A DNA stretch of 64,000 bases from positions 310,001 to 374,000 of the forward strand of contig NZ_RQIH01000001.1 in assembly GCF_003939025.1 (NCBI RefSeq), given 5' to 3'. This DNA comes from Rhizobium sophoriradicis. GTDB lineage: Bacteria; Pseudomonadota; Alphaproteobacteria; Rhizobiales; Rhizobiaceae. The notes beneath the pieces are model-generated. The model did no database searches, was not told the DNA's origin, and saw only the letters and a program-made list of their open reading frames with translations. This document shows, piece after piece, positions 52,407 through 61,444 of this stretch. The number at the start of each line of letters is the position of its first letter. The first letter of the stretch is position 1. Both the position numbers and the translations under genes were made by a program.

Positions 52407-53987
52407 TCACTCCGCGGCCGGGACGAGGGTTTCGGAAATCAGGACGGCTTCCGGGTCGTCGTCCGGTTCCGGCCCCTGGCGGATCGCCTTGATCATCAGG
52501 CTCATCTCGATGACGATCAGCACCGTGTAAAGCGCGGCAAAACCGATGATCGTCAAAAGCACCGTGCCGGCGCCGAGGCTGGAGACGGCGGCCGCCGTCG
52601 GCAGCACGCCTTCGATCACCCAGGGCTGGCGGCCGAATTCGGCGACGACCCAGCCGAGCTCGATGGCGACCCAGGGCAGGGGGATTGCCAGCATGGCAAT
52701 CTTCAGCAGCAGCGGATATTTATCGAGATGGCGCCGGGCCGACAGCCAGAAGAAAGTGGCGGTCAAGAGGATGAAGAACATGCCGAGGCCGACCATGATG
52801 CGGAAGGACCAGAAGAGCGTCGGTACATGCGGGATCGTGTCACGCGCAGCCTGCACGATCTGCGCGTCGGTCGCTTGCCGCGGATCGTCGACGTAGCGCT
52901 TCAGAAGAAGCGCGTAGCCGAGATCATGGCCGAGATCCTCGAAGGAGCTGCGCACTTCCTGCGCGACCTGGTCCTGCGCCGGCGTCGCACGGATCTGCAT
53001 CAGCGCGTCGTAAGCCTTGATGCCGTCGCGGATTCGCACCTCGGCCTGCTGTTCGAGCTTGTCGATGCCGGGGATTTCGGTCGTCAGCGACCGTGTGCCG
53101 ATCAGTCCCATGACCCAGGGGATATGCACGGCGAAATGCGTCTCGCGCGCTTCCTGATCGGGGAAACCGAAGGCGGTGAAGGCAGCCGGCGCCGGCTCCG
53201 TCTTCCACATGCCTTCGATAGCGGCGAGCTTCATCTTCTGGTTTTCGGTCGCGAGATAACCGCTCTCGTCGCCGAGCACGACGACCGAAAGAGCCGAGGC
53301 GAGGCCGAAGGAGGCGGCGACCGTCATCGAGCGCTTGGCAAGCTCGATATGCCGGCCCTTCAGCACATACCAGGCCGAGACGCCGAGCACGAAGATCGAG
53401 GCGCAGACATAACCCGCCGACACCGTATGAACGAATTTCGCCTGGGCGACCGGATTGAAGACCACATCGAAGAAGCTGGTGATCTCCATGCGCATCGTCT
53501 GCGGATTGAGCGCCGATCCCACCGGATTCTGCATCCAGCCGTTGGCAATGAGGATCCAGAGCGCGGAGAAATTCGAACCGAGCGCCACTGCCCAGGTGGC
53601 GACGAGATGGCCGACCTTCGACAGCTTGTCCCAGCCGAAGAAGAACAGGCCGACGAAGGTCGCCTCGAGGAAGAAGGCCATCAGGCCTTCGATCGCCAGC
53701 GGCGCGCCGAAGATATCGCCGACATAATAGCTGTAATAGCTCCAGTTCATGCCGAACTGGAATTCCATGACGATGCCGGTGGCGACGCCGAGCACGAAAT
53801 TGATGCCGAACAGCGTGCCCCAGAATTTCGTCATCTGCCGCCAGATCTGGCGGCCGGTCATGACATAGACGGTTTCCATGATCGCCAGGAGCACGGACAG
53901 GCCGAGCGTCAGCGGCACGAACAGGAAGTGGTAAAGCGCCGTCAGCGCAAATTGGAAGCGCGATAGCGCGACGATATCTAGTTCCAT
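52407..53987 (-). CDS. cydA: Cytochrome bd quinol oxidase subunit I
   Basis: A 526-residue membrane subunit that carries haems b558, b595 and d. The N-terminus MELDIVALSRFQFALTALYH brings the haem d/b595 ligand H20, followed by FLFVPLTLG. The GRQPW signature is present (AEFGRQPWVIEGVLPT), and the periplasmic Q-loop spans roughly residues 250-330. It functions under microaerobic or stressed conditions, for example in planta. It lies 75 bp downstream of cydC in the same operon. Confidence 0.96.
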   Translation of the reverse strand: MELDIVALSRFQFALTALYHFLFVPLTLGLSVLLAIMETVYVMTGRQIWRQMTKFWGTLFGINFVLGVATGIVMEFQFGMNWSYYSYYVGDIFGAPLAIEGLMAFFLEATFVGLFFFGWDKLSKVGHLVATWAVALGSNFSALWILIANGWMQNPVGSALNPQTMRMEITSFFDVVFNPVAQAKFVHTVSAGYVCASIFVLGVSAWYVLKGRHIELAKRSMTVAASFGLASALSVVVLGDESGYLATENQKMKLAAIEGMWKTEPAPAAFTAFGFPDQEARETHFAVHIPWVMGLIGTRSLTTEIPGIDKLEQQAEVRIRDGIKAYDALMQIRATPAQDQVAQEVRSSFEDLGHDLGYALLLKRYVDDPRQATDAQIVQAARDTIPHVPTLFWSFRIMVGLGMFFILLTATFFWLSARRHLDKYPLLLKIAMLAIPLPWVAIELGWVVAEFGRQPWVIEGVLPTAAAVSSLGAGTVLLTIIGFAALYTVLIVIEMSLMIKAIRQGPEPDDDPEAVLISETLVPAAE

Positions 53988-54062
53988 TGTCTTTCTCCCA
54001 CGGTCCCACGGGGTACGGAGCGTTTCTCAGCGCCGGCTGGCGCTGAGGGCATGCGGTCGTGC

Positions 54063-55754
54063 TCAGTCCGGCCGAAGCCGATCGAGCGCCTTTTCGAACG
54101 CCGCCTCCCCACGGCGTGAAACTTCTGAAATGCGGCCGCCTTCGATGACGGCGATGCGGTCTGCGATCGCAGCTTCGCGGCGGATATGGGTGGCGATCAC
54201 CAGCGAGCGACCCTGCGCCATTGCCGAGAGGCGACAGAGCACGTCGCGGGCGGTGGCGCCGTCGAGACCCTCGGTCGGCTCGTCGAGCAGCCAGAGCGGC
54301 GTGTCGCGCAGGAAGAGCCGGGCAAGCGCCAGCCGGCGCGACTGGCCGCCTGAAAGGCCGAGGCCGCCTTCGCCGAGAAGCGTATCGATCCCCCGCGGCA
54401 TGGTCTCGACATCGGCAAGCAGGCCGGCGGCAGCAAGCACCTCCCGAAGACGGGTCTCGCTCGCATCCGGGTCGGCAAGAGCGAGATTGCCGCGCAGACT
54501 GTCCTCGAAGAGTTCCGTCCGCTGCGTCAGCAAGGACGCCGTTACCGCCGCAACACTTTCCGTTCTTGCCGGCAGTTCCCCGGAAAGCAGAGCGAGGAGG
54601 CTCGACTTGCCGGCACCACTGCTGCCGATCACCGCGAGGCGTTCGCCCTGCTGAAGTGTGAGTTCGCTGACCTGGAGTGCCGGCACGGCGGAATTTTCAT
54701 GGAATGCGGACACAGCGGCCAGCGAAAAAGCAAATCCCGGCAGCGGCAGCCCCATAGGTTCTGGCGTTGCGGCGGCGGCAAGCCGCGGCGCGACGCGCTT
54801 TGCCGCAAGCAGGGTTCGGCCAAGTTCCAGGGCACCACGGCGCAGAGCTGTAAAGGGTTCGGCGGCCGCAAAGGCGACGAGCAGGCCGAGGGCTGCAACC
54901 GGCGTGGTAATCGCGTTGGTTTCCGCAAGGGCGGCGACGGCAAGCAGCGATGCCGTCAATAGCAGGGTGGAGACGAGGCCGAAGGCGAATGTCAGGCCGG
55001 TTTCGACGCGGTTCAGCCGGTCGTCGGCGCGGCCGGCATAGTGGTCGGCGGCAGCGATCGCGCTCCTCTGCGCAGCAAGTCGGCCGGCCATCAACAAGTC
55101 GGTGTGACCGGCGACGAGATCGATCGTCCGCGACCGCAGTGCCTCGATGCCATGGGCGCGCCTGCGGGCATGTTTGCGCGCCGCCCGAGCAGCGATCAAA
55201 GGCAGCCCCAGGCCGGTGCCGGCGAGAAAGACGCCGAATAACAGGCCGAACAGCGGATGCATGAGCCCCAGCACGAGGCTTGCCGCAAGGGCAGCGCCGA
55301 TCGCCACCGCGGCCGGCACAAGGATCCTGAGATAAAGAGAGTCGAGCGCATCGATATCGGCCGTCAGCCGGAAGAGCAGCCTTGTTGGACGATGCAGGAG
55401 CGTGCGTGCGGCACCCGGTTCGGCGAAGCCGCGAAACAGTCTTTCGCGAAGAGCGGCCAGCACGCCGAGCGTCGCGTCATGGGTCGCCAGCCTTTCACCA
55501 TACCGTGCCGCCGTCCTGATGATGGCGAGCAGGCGGATGCCGGCTGACGGTGCGAAGACGTCGAAGGTGACGGCGGCAGCGGCCGAAAGGCCGGCAAGCG
55601 AGGTGGCGGTGATGAACCAGCCGGACAGGCCGAGCAGGGCGATGCCCGCCGTAACCGTCGCTGCCGAAAGTGCTGCGCCGAGCAGCAGAGCGCGCCTGCG
55701 CTCGGCAAAGAACAGGCTCAGGATCGGCTTGAGATCTGCAGTGAATGTGCTCAC
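54063..55754 (-). CDS. cydC: Heterodimeric ABC exporter CydC (cytochrome bd assembly)
   Basis: A 563-residue ABC half-transporter. The N-terminal membrane domain has six helices (LILSLFFAERRRALLLGAAL onwards), and the C-terminal ATPase has Walker A GSSGAGKSS, signature LSGGQSRRLALARLF, and Walker B PLWLLDEPTEGLD. CydDC exports thiols (or handles haem) needed to assemble cytochrome bd. The ATG overlaps the cydD stop by 4 bp (55751-55754), so translation is coupled. Confidence 0.92.
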   Translation of the reverse strand: MSTFTADLKPILSLFFAERRRALLLGAALSAATVTAGIALLGLSGWFITATSLAGLSAAAAVTFDVFAPSAGIRLLAIIRTAARYGERLATHDATLGVLAALRERLFRGFAEPGAARTLLHRPTRLLFRLTADIDALDSLYLRILVPAAVAIGAALAASLVLGLMHPLFGLLFGVFLAGTGLGLPLIAARAARKHARRRAHGIEALRSRTIDLVAGHTDLLMAGRLAAQRSAIAAADHYAGRADDRLNRVETGLTFAFGLVSTLLLTASLLAVAALAETNAITTPVAALGLLVAFAAAEPFTALRRGALELGRTLLAAKRVAPRLAAAATPEPMGLPLPGFAFSLAAVSAFHENSAVPALQVSELTLQQGERLAVIGSSGAGKSSLLALLSGELPARTESVAAVTASLLTQRTELFEDSLRGNLALADPDASETRLREVLAAAGLLADVETMPRGIDTLLGEGGLGLSGGQSRRLALARLFLRDTPLWLLDEPTEGLDGATARDVLCRLSAMAQGRSLVIATHIRREAAIADRIAVIEGGRISEVSRRGEAAFEKALDRLRPD

Positions 55755-57490
55755 TCCGCGGCCTCCCTCACAATAAACTCGGCGTCCATGCGCACGGTGC
55801 GGTGCATGCGCGCGGCCAGCAATGGATCATGGGTGGCAACGATCAAAGTGCGGCCACGGGAAAGCGACAGCAGGCTCTCGGTGATTTCGGCGGCAGTGGC
55901 GGCGTCGAGATGCGCGGTCGGCTCGTCTGCGAGGATGATCCTCAGATGCGGATTGTAGGCGGCGCGGGCGATCGCCAGCCGCAGCGCCTCGCCGCCGGAA
56001 AGCCCGATGCCGCCTTCGCCGAGCGGTCGGCCGCCATAGGCGGCGGCTACTTTTTCCAGTCTCGCCGCATCAAGCGCACCCGTCACATCGCCGCGTGGGA
56101 TGTCGGACCTGCCGAGCGTGATGTTGCCCGTAATGGTGCCGGCAAAAAAATGCGGCTTCTGGCCGATCCACGCCATGCCGCCGCGCAAGAGCGCGGCGGT
56201 GTCATCCGCAAGCTCGACGCCGCCGATGACGATGCGACCACCGGTGCAGGGCGCCAGCCCCGCCATCAGTGAAAGAAGCGTCGATTTGCCGGAACCGCTG
56301 GCGCCGAGAAGCGCCAGATGTTCACCGGCGGCAATATCGAGATCGAAGCCGCAGAGGACCAGCGGCTCATCGGCGGCGTAGCGGAAATCGACATTCTCAA
56401 AACGGATGTGCGGCGCCTCGGTGCCCTGGGCTGTCGCGGCTTCGGCCGATCCTCGAATGGACAGACCGCCGGCAGCCAAGGCGTCCATAGCTTTCAGCGC
56501 CGCTTCGCCGGCGGCCCGATCGTGCCAGACCGCCGAAAGCTCGCGCAGCGGCTCGAAGAAGGCCGGCGCCAGCAGCAGTATGAACAATCCCTCGATCAGG
56601 TCGAGCCGGCCTGCCCAGGTGCCGAAGCGGATCTCGCCGAGCAGGCTGAAACCGACATAGACGGCAATCATCGCCACGCCGAGTGCTGCGAAAAGTTCGA
56701 GCACGGCCGAGGAAAGAAAGGCGATCTTCAGCACCGCCATGGTGCGCGCACGCAGCGACTCCGCCTCGCGGCGCAGCCTGAGCGCGGTGGCATCCACCGC
56801 CTTGAGCGCACGGATCGTCGCCAGTCCGCGCAGCCGATCGAGCAGGAAGCTGTTGAGGCCGCCGGTGGCAATAAGCTGTTTTCCGCTGGCCGCCTGGGCA
56901 CGCCAGCCGATCAGCGCCATGAAGATCGGGATCAGCGGCGCGGCAAACAGCAGCACCAGCGCGGCAATCCAGGAGACCGGAAGGATGACGGCAAGGATGA
57001 CGAGCGGCACAAGGCTCGCCTTCACTCGCGCCGGCTGGAAACGGGCGAGATAGGGCACTATGAGTTCAGCCTGCTCGCCCAGCACACTTGCGGCTTTGCC
57101 GGAGGCCGGTCGGCCTCGATCGATCGGCGACGACGTGGAGAGCGTCGCAACCGCGGTCCGCCGCCTGCGGCTGAGCTCGGCGCGCGCGATATGAAAGGCC
57201 AGGCGGCCGCCGGCCGTGTCGAGACAGCCTCTTGCCAGTCCGAGAAGAAGGATGCCGAGGGCCGGCCAGACAACGGCCTGCAATCCGCTGCCATCGGCGA
57301 TGCGGCCGACCGAGACGGCCAGTAACCCGGCCTGCGGAATCCAGATCGCGGCGGCGAGTGCCTGCAGCATCGCCGCTCGGCGCAACCCTCTTTTCGCATC
57401 ATCCTGACCGGTGAGGGGCGAGACGGTATCGCCGTTCAGCGCCGGCTCAGTCTCCCTCCTGTCCTTCGCGTCGAAAAAAGCAGTGCCCAT
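55751..57490 (-). CDS. cydD: Heterodimeric ABC exporter CydD (cytochrome bd assembly)
   Basis: A 579-residue ABC half-transporter, the partner of CydC. The membrane domain begins near ALAAAIWIPQAGLLAVSVGRI; the ATPase has Walker A GASGSGKST, signature LSGGEALRLAIARAA and Walker B IILADEPTAHLDAAT. In this arrangement the conserved motifs are slightly different from CydC, as expected for an asymmetric pair. The ATG at 57490 lies 4 bp after the regulator stop; internal starts (MLQALAAAIW) are possible but less likely. Confidence 0.92.
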   Translation of the reverse strand: MGTAFFDAKDRRETEPALNGDTVSPLTGQDDAKRGLRRAAMLQALAAAIWIPQAGLLAVSVGRIADGSGLQAVVWPALGILLLGLARGCLDTAGGRLAFHIARAELSRRRRTAVATLSTSSPIDRGRPASGKAASVLGEQAELIVPYLARFQPARVKASLVPLVILAVILPVSWIAALVLLFAAPLIPIFMALIGWRAQAASGKQLIATGGLNSFLLDRLRGLATIRALKAVDATALRLRREAESLRARTMAVLKIAFLSSAVLELFAALGVAMIAVYVGFSLLGEIRFGTWAGRLDLIEGLFILLLAPAFFEPLRELSAVWHDRAAGEAALKAMDALAAGGLSIRGSAEAATAQGTEAPHIRFENVDFRYAADEPLVLCGFDLDIAAGEHLALLGASGSGKSTLLSLMAGLAPCTGGRIVIGGVELADDTAALLRGGMAWIGQKPHFFAGTITGNITLGRSDIPRGDVTGALDAARLEKVAAAYGGRPLGEGGIGLSGGEALRLAIARAAYNPHLRIILADEPTAHLDAATAAEITESLLSLSRGRTLIVATHDPLLAARMHRTVRMDAEFIVREAAE

Positions 57491-57494
57491 GGCG

Positions 57495-58073
57495 CTAACT
57501 CTTGTTCGCAGGATTCGGCCGGCGGCTGCGGCCGAGCGAAACCACCCGGTCCTTGGCCTCCAGAAGCTTCGTCACTTTCGCGCCCAGCGAGAGGAGCGTC
57601 GCGAGCCTTTCGGTTTCAAGCTGTTTAACGTCCTCGTACCAATGGGTCAGCTGCTCGATCAGCGTGTGCATTTCGCTCATGCGCTGTTGCGCGTGCCGTT
57701 CGGCCTCGCTGGCAGGGCGCTGCATCAGGATCTCGCGCAGAACCGACAGCGTCGGATCGACTTCCCGCTTCTTTCGTTCCTCGGCAAGCGTCCGCAAAAT
57801 CAGCCAGACATCATCGGGCGTCGTGAAGAAATCGCGGCGGTCGTCCGGCTTGTGTTTGAGAAGGACGAGGTTCCATGCCTGAAGTTCGCGCAGGCTCATC
57901 GAAACATTGGAGCGCGAGATGCCGAGCGAGTCGGCAATCTCCTCGGCGCAGAGCGGCGCCGGCGAGACGAAAAGCAGCGCATAGATCTGGCCGACCGTGC
58001 GGTTGATTCCCCAGCGAGATCCCATTTCGCCGAAGTGGAGAACGAAGGACTGGACGAGAGGCGGAAGGTTCAT
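57495..58073 (-). CDS. GbsR/MarR-like transcriptional regulator of the cyd operon
   Basis: A 192-residue winged-helix regulator. It begins MNLPPLVQSFVLHFGEMGSRWG; the HTH lies at about residues 40-75 (LCAEEIADSLGISRSNVSMSL, wing near KHKPDDRRDFF). The C-terminal half is helical (EILMQRPASEAERHAQQRM), a typical GbsR-type dimerisation region. It is the first gene of the cyd operon, and a perfect 26-bp palindrome overlaps its promoter, so autoregulation is likely. ATG 58073 is preceded by a GGAACGGAAACC site; the longer frame would read through the operator. Confidence 0.87.
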   Translation of the reverse strand: MNLPPLVQSFVLHFGEMGSRWGINRTVGQIYALLFVSPAPLCAEEIADSLGISRSNVSMSLRELQAWNLVLLKHKPDDRRDFFTTPDDVWLILRTLAEERKKREVDPTLSVLREILMQRPASEAERHAQQRMSEMHTLIEQLTHWYEDVKQLETERLATLLSLGAKVTKLLEAKDRVVSLGRSRRPNPANKS

Positions 58074-58092
58074 AGCGGTTTCCGTTCCAACT

Positions 58093-58118
58093 GTGATTTC
58101 AGAAATTTCTGAAATCAC
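58093..58118. promoter_or_regulatory. Perfect 26-bp palindromic operator at the cyd promoter
   Basis: Positions 58093-58118 read identically on both strands: arms GTGATTTCAGAAA and TTTCTGAAATCAC. On the minus strand a promoter fits next to it: -35 TTGTCG (58146 to 58141), 18-bp spacer, -10 TATAGT (58122 to 58117) partly inside the palindrome. The transcription start would fall within the operator, 20-40 bp before the regulator ATG. A dimer of the encoded GbsR-like protein bound here would block transcription of the entire cyd operon. Confidence 0.8.
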
Positions 58119-58363
58119 TATACTGACTCTCGCACCCCACCGACAACCGGCAAGGCGGCCCTGCGTCAATTTGGATGTCCGTTCGTTGATCGTGCGTCAG
58201 CTATAGCCCGACGCGACAGGAGAGGATTTGATTTAGGTCAAGTCCGCCGCACTTTGAGCGATGACGCAGAAACGCCCGGTTATGCCACGCAAACCGAGCG
58301 TTCTCGTTGCACCGTGATGTTTTGGAAGCGTTTGCCGCCGGGGCGGCTGCAATGCCGTCAGGT

Positions 58364-58963
58364 TCAGATCAAGCCGGCCAGGATGCCGACGCCCGCGATG
58401 GTAGCAATACCGCCGGCCGCGCGAGTTACGAAGACGCCCTGCCGTTCGCCGGCCCGGCTGATGACGTAACCAAGGGAGAGGCCGGCGACGTGAAGCAGTG
58501 CAGTGGCGATCATGAACCCAGCGGCATAGGCGGCGCCGGCCGCATCTTCCGGCATTTCGGCGCCATGCGCATGGCCATGAAAGATGGCGAAGAATCCGAC
58601 CATGCCGAGCGCTGCGGCAAGCGGCGCCCTGACATTGAGGGCAACGACGGTGCCGAGAACGATGACGGAAAACGCGATGCCGATTTCAACAAAGGGAACA
58701 TTGACGCCGGCAACACCGAGAGCCCCGCCAATCGCCATCACCATGATGAAGGTTGCCGGCAGCAGCCAGAGAGCACGGCCGCCGAGCTGGAAAGCCAAAA
58801 CGCCGACCATCACCATGGCGAGGACATGATCGAGTCCGGACAGCGGATGAGCAAAGCCATGGCTGAACCCGGCGGCTTCGCCAACGGCAGGATGGGCGGA
58901 AGCGACTGCCGGAAGCGCTACAGCAGCCAAGGCAAGCAGGCCGCTCTTCAGTGCTGATTTCAT
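58364..58963 (-). CDS. HupE/UreJ-family metal transporter
   Basis: A 199-residue membrane protein with a signal peptide (MKSALKSGLLALAAVALPAVASA) and six predicted helices. The HupE signature HPAVGEAAGFSHGFAHPLSG and LDHVLAMVMVGVLA follows the cleavage site, and a second His-rich motif FHGHAHGAEMPE lies in the middle. HupE/UreJ proteins import nickel (or cobalt). No hydrogenase or urease genes are nearby; a link to cobalt supply for B12-dependent enzymes such as the mutase at 36057 is possible but not supported by a riboswitch. Confidence 0.88.
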   Translation of the reverse strand: MKSALKSGLLALAAVALPAVASAHPAVGEAAGFSHGFAHPLSGLDHVLAMVMVGVLAFQLGGRALWLLPATFIMVMAIGGALGVAGVNVPFVEIGIAFSVIVLGTVVALNVRAPLAAALGMVGFFAIFHGHAHGAEMPEDAAGAAYAAGFMIATALLHVAGLSLGYVISRAGERQGVFVTRAAGGIATIAGVGILAGLI

Positions 58964-59276
58964 TGTCGATTCCCTCGCGTTTTCGAAAATCCTGCGGCTG
59001 CCGAAGACCAGGGCTGGCTCGCGCCCCTGAAGCTAATTCAAGGGATTCGCAGCGTCAATGGAAAAGTCATTAAATAACAAGTCAATTCAACTGCTTATCT
59101 GATAGGCAATTGCCGCTTTCCATTGCTTCTCGCCGCGCCGGTCGCTCAGGAGCGACGCCGATTTTACGGATCGCGCTCTGCATTCCTCTTTGGCGAACTG
59201 GAAACAGCTGCAGGCAGGGGCTATGAACCCTTCAGAGGCGAGGCGATGCAAGCCGCCCGCGATGGAGGACACACCC
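58964..59276. promoter_or_regulatory. Divergent intergenic region hupE / hydroxyacid dehydrogenase
   Basis: A 313-bp gap between divergent genes. The middle (59060-59100) is AT-rich, with GTCATTAAATAACAAGTCAA and ACTGCTTATCTGATAGGCAA, and probably contains the promoters of both genes. I looked for a B12 box or nickel-type operator (NikR-like inverted repeats) upstream of hupE and saw none. No gene is evident. Confidence 0.35.
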
Positions 59277-60308
59277 ATGACGAATGCCGAACGGCCGCTG
59301 GCGATCAGTGCGCCCGAACCGCGCACGCTCGATCTGATCTTCAGCGATCGGGCGCGCGCCGAATTGCATGCGAAATACGAGGTGGTCGAAGCCGATCCGG
59401 AGAATATCGCCGGGCTTGGCGACGAGATCCTCGGCAGAGCGCGCTACATCATCGGCCAGCCGCCGCTTTCGGCGGAAACGTTGGCCAGAATGCCGGTCCT
59501 GCGATCGATCCTCAACGTCGAAAGCAATCTCCTGAACAACATGCCCTATGACGTGCTCTTCCAGCGCGGCATCCATGTCGTGACGACGGGCCAGGTCTTC
59601 GCCGAACCGGTCGCCGAAATCGGTCTCGGCTTCGCGCTGGCCTTGGCGCGCGGCATCGTCGATGCCGATGTCGACTTTCGCCACGGCAGCGAACTCTGGG
59701 GAGGGGAGGGCAATGCGAGCGCGCGACTGATCGCAGGCTCCGAGATCGGCATTGTTGGCTTCGGCGATCTCGGCAAGGCGCTGCGTCGCGTGCTGTCCGG
59801 CTTCAGGGCGCGCATCAGGGTCTTCGATCCCTGGCAGCCCCGCTCGATCCTCGAGGAAAACGGCGTCGAACCGGCAAGCCTGGAGGATGTGCTGACCAAG
59901 AGCGATTTCGTCTTCGTCGTCGCAGCCGTCACCAGCGAGAACAGGGGATTCCTTGGCGCCGAGGGCTTCGCCAGCATGCGCAAGGGCGCGGCCTTCATCC
60001 TGCTCAGCCGCGCCGATGTCGTCGATTTCGATGCGCTGATGGCGGCCGTCTCGTCAGGCCATATCGTCGCGGCGAGCGATGTCTATCCTGAGGAGCCGCT
60101 GCCGCCCGATCATCCGGTGCGCGGCCTGAAAGGCTTCATCCGCTCGGCGCACCGGGCCGGCGCCCTCGACAGCGCCTTCAAGAAGATGGGCGACATGGTG
60201 CTGGAAGATATGGACCTGATGGATCGTGGCTTGCCGCCGATGCGCTGCAAACGGGCGGAACGCGAGACGGTCTCCCGCATGCGCTCCAAACCGGTCGCGG
60301 TCAACTAA
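59277..60308 (+). CDS. D-isomer-specific 2-hydroxyacid dehydrogenase
   Basis: A 343-residue NAD-dependent dehydrogenase of the SerA/GyaR family. The C-terminal nucleotide-binding part has GSEIGIVGFGDLGKALRRVL, and the catalytic triad is visible as Arg in ILLSRADVVDFDAL, Glu in DVYPEEPLPPDHP and His in RSAHRAGALDSA. It oxidises or reduces a 2-hydroxyacid such as phosphoglycerate or a sugar acid. ATG 59277 is preceded by GGAGG within an upstream in-frame ATG context; an earlier in-frame start would add about 29 residues without homology. Confidence 0.85.
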   Translation: MTNAERPLAISAPEPRTLDLIFSDRARAELHAKYEVVEADPENIAGLGDEILGRARYIIGQPPLSAETLARMPVLRSILNVESNLLNNMPYDVLFQRGIHVVTTGQVFAEPVAEIGLGFALALARGIVDADVDFRHGSELWGGEGNASARLIAGSEIGIVGFGDLGKALRRVLSGFRARIRVFDPWQPRSILEENGVEPASLEDVLTKSDFVFVVAAVTSENRGFLGAEGFASMRKGAAFILLSRADVVDFDALMAAVSSGHIVAASDVYPEEPLPPDHPVRGLKGFIRSAHRAGALDSAFKKMGDMVLEDMDLMDRGLPPMRCKRAERETVSRMRSKPVAVN

Positions 60309-60311
60309 AAT

Positions 60312-60342
60312 GCCACCCAAGCTGACCGGCAGCTTGGGCGGC
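60312..60342. terminator. Bidirectional terminator between convergent genes
   Basis: CCCAAGCTG (60316-60324) pairs with CAGCTTGGG (60330-60338) over a 5-nt loop, with outer GCC/GGC pairs extending the stem to 60312-60342 around one mismatch. It lies 4 bp after the hydroxyacid dehydrogenase stop and 19 bp before the stop of the convergent Tim44-like gene. Confidence 0.6.
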
Positions 60343-60360
60343 ACAAACAGAGGCGCTGTT

Positions 60361-61362
60361 TTAAGCGGCGCGCTGGCCGGTGCCCTGGATAGCAGCGAGC
60401 TTCCAGTCCGCTCCGGGCCTGCGCACGAAGGTCCAAATCTCGGTGCTTTCGCTCGGTCGGCCGTCATCCCCGGAAATGACACGACCGCTGTCACGTTCGA
60501 CCATGGCATCGATCGAGGAGTAACGCATGGCGAGCGTCGCATATTCCTGGCCGTCTTCGCGCCAGGCCTCGGCGATATCACCCTGCAGCAGCTTGACGTC
60601 GGAGACGCGGTTGCGCACGCCGTTGGTGGCGTTTTCGCCGAGCTCCTCGGCAAGATAGGACATCGCTTCCGGTGTCGTCAGCCGGCGCAACGTGCCATAG
60701 TCTTCGGCGCCATAGGCGGTCTGCACGCTCGTCAGCAATTCTTCGAACTGATCGAGGTCGGCCTGTGCCAGCCCGATCTCATCCTTCGGCCGATTGCCGC
60801 GCGCCTGTCCACCGTAACCAGCGCCCGAGCCGATCGCCGGGATTTGGAAGGATGAATTGTTCGACGGCGACATATTGAAAGACTGGCCGTAGGACCGGCT
60901 CTGGCCGCCAACCCCATAGGAAGGCTGCCGGCGGTTGGCGAAATAACGCATGGCGAGCATGATGGCGCCGCCAATCAGAGCGATCTGCAGCAGCATGCCG
61001 AGGAAGCCGAAGCCGCCGCCGAAACCGTGACCGAGCAGCATGCCGAGCAGGCCGCCGGCAATCAGGCCGCCGATCATCGAACGCCCGAAGCCGTTGAAGA
61101 AGCCGGGCCGCTGGGCGCCGAGCGGCTGCTGGGCCGTAGCGGGCGCAGTTGTGCGCGGCGTCATCGACCGTTCGATCGGCGCAGCAGTGTTCGGCGCGGT
61201 TTGGGTGACGGGCGGAGCCTGGAATGTACGCGTGCCGCGGCTGCCGAAACCGGAACCGCCGGCGCGGCGCGCCTCGGCATCACCAAGCGAAGCAAAAACG
61301 GTAGCGCTCGTCAGTACGGCAATCGCCGCAAACTTGGCAAAACGCGAAACGGTACCCGGCAT
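60361..61362 (-). CDS. Tim44-like domain membrane protein
   Basis: A 333-residue protein. It starts with a signal or anchor segment (FAKFAAIAVLTSATVFASLG), then a low-complexity Pro/Thr/Ala-rich region (about residues 45-85), a Gly-rich transmembrane stretch (MIGGLIAGGLLGMLLGHGFG), a Ser/Gly/Asn-rich linker and a C-terminal Tim44-like domain (about residues 195-325, LDQFEELLTSVQTAYGAEDY, IDAMVERDSGRV). Bacterial Tim44-like proteins are membrane-linked and of uncertain role. ATG 61362 has CAGGAG just upstream; other starts lie upstream in frame. Confidence 0.83.
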   Translation of the reverse strand: MPGTVSRFAKFAAIAVLTSATVFASLGDAEARRAGGSGFGSRGTRTFQAPPVTQTAPNTAAPIERSMTPRTTAPATAQQPLGAQRPGFFNGFGRSMIGGLIAGGLLGMLLGHGFGGGFGFLGMLLQIALIGGAIMLAMRYFANRRQPSYGVGGQSRSYGQSFNMSPSNNSSFQIPAIGSGAGYGGQARGNRPKDEIGLAQADLDQFEELLTSVQTAYGAEDYGTLRRLTTPEAMSYLAEELGENATNGVRNRVSDVKLLQGDIAEAWREDGQEYATLAMRYSSIDAMVERDSGRVISGDDGRPSESTEIWTFVRRPGADWKLAAIQGTGQRAA

Positions 61363-61444
61363 TCCTGATCTCCTGTCCATGCTCCACGGCATATCGAGAG
61401 CTAATATAGGGACTCTTTCCCAGGTTTGAAGTTCTTTTGCCGCT

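Noticed and set aside
58964..59276. Cobalamin riboswitch or NikR site upstream of hupE.
   Set aside because: No B12 box (GCCACTG-like) and no NikR-type inverted repeat could be seen on either strand.
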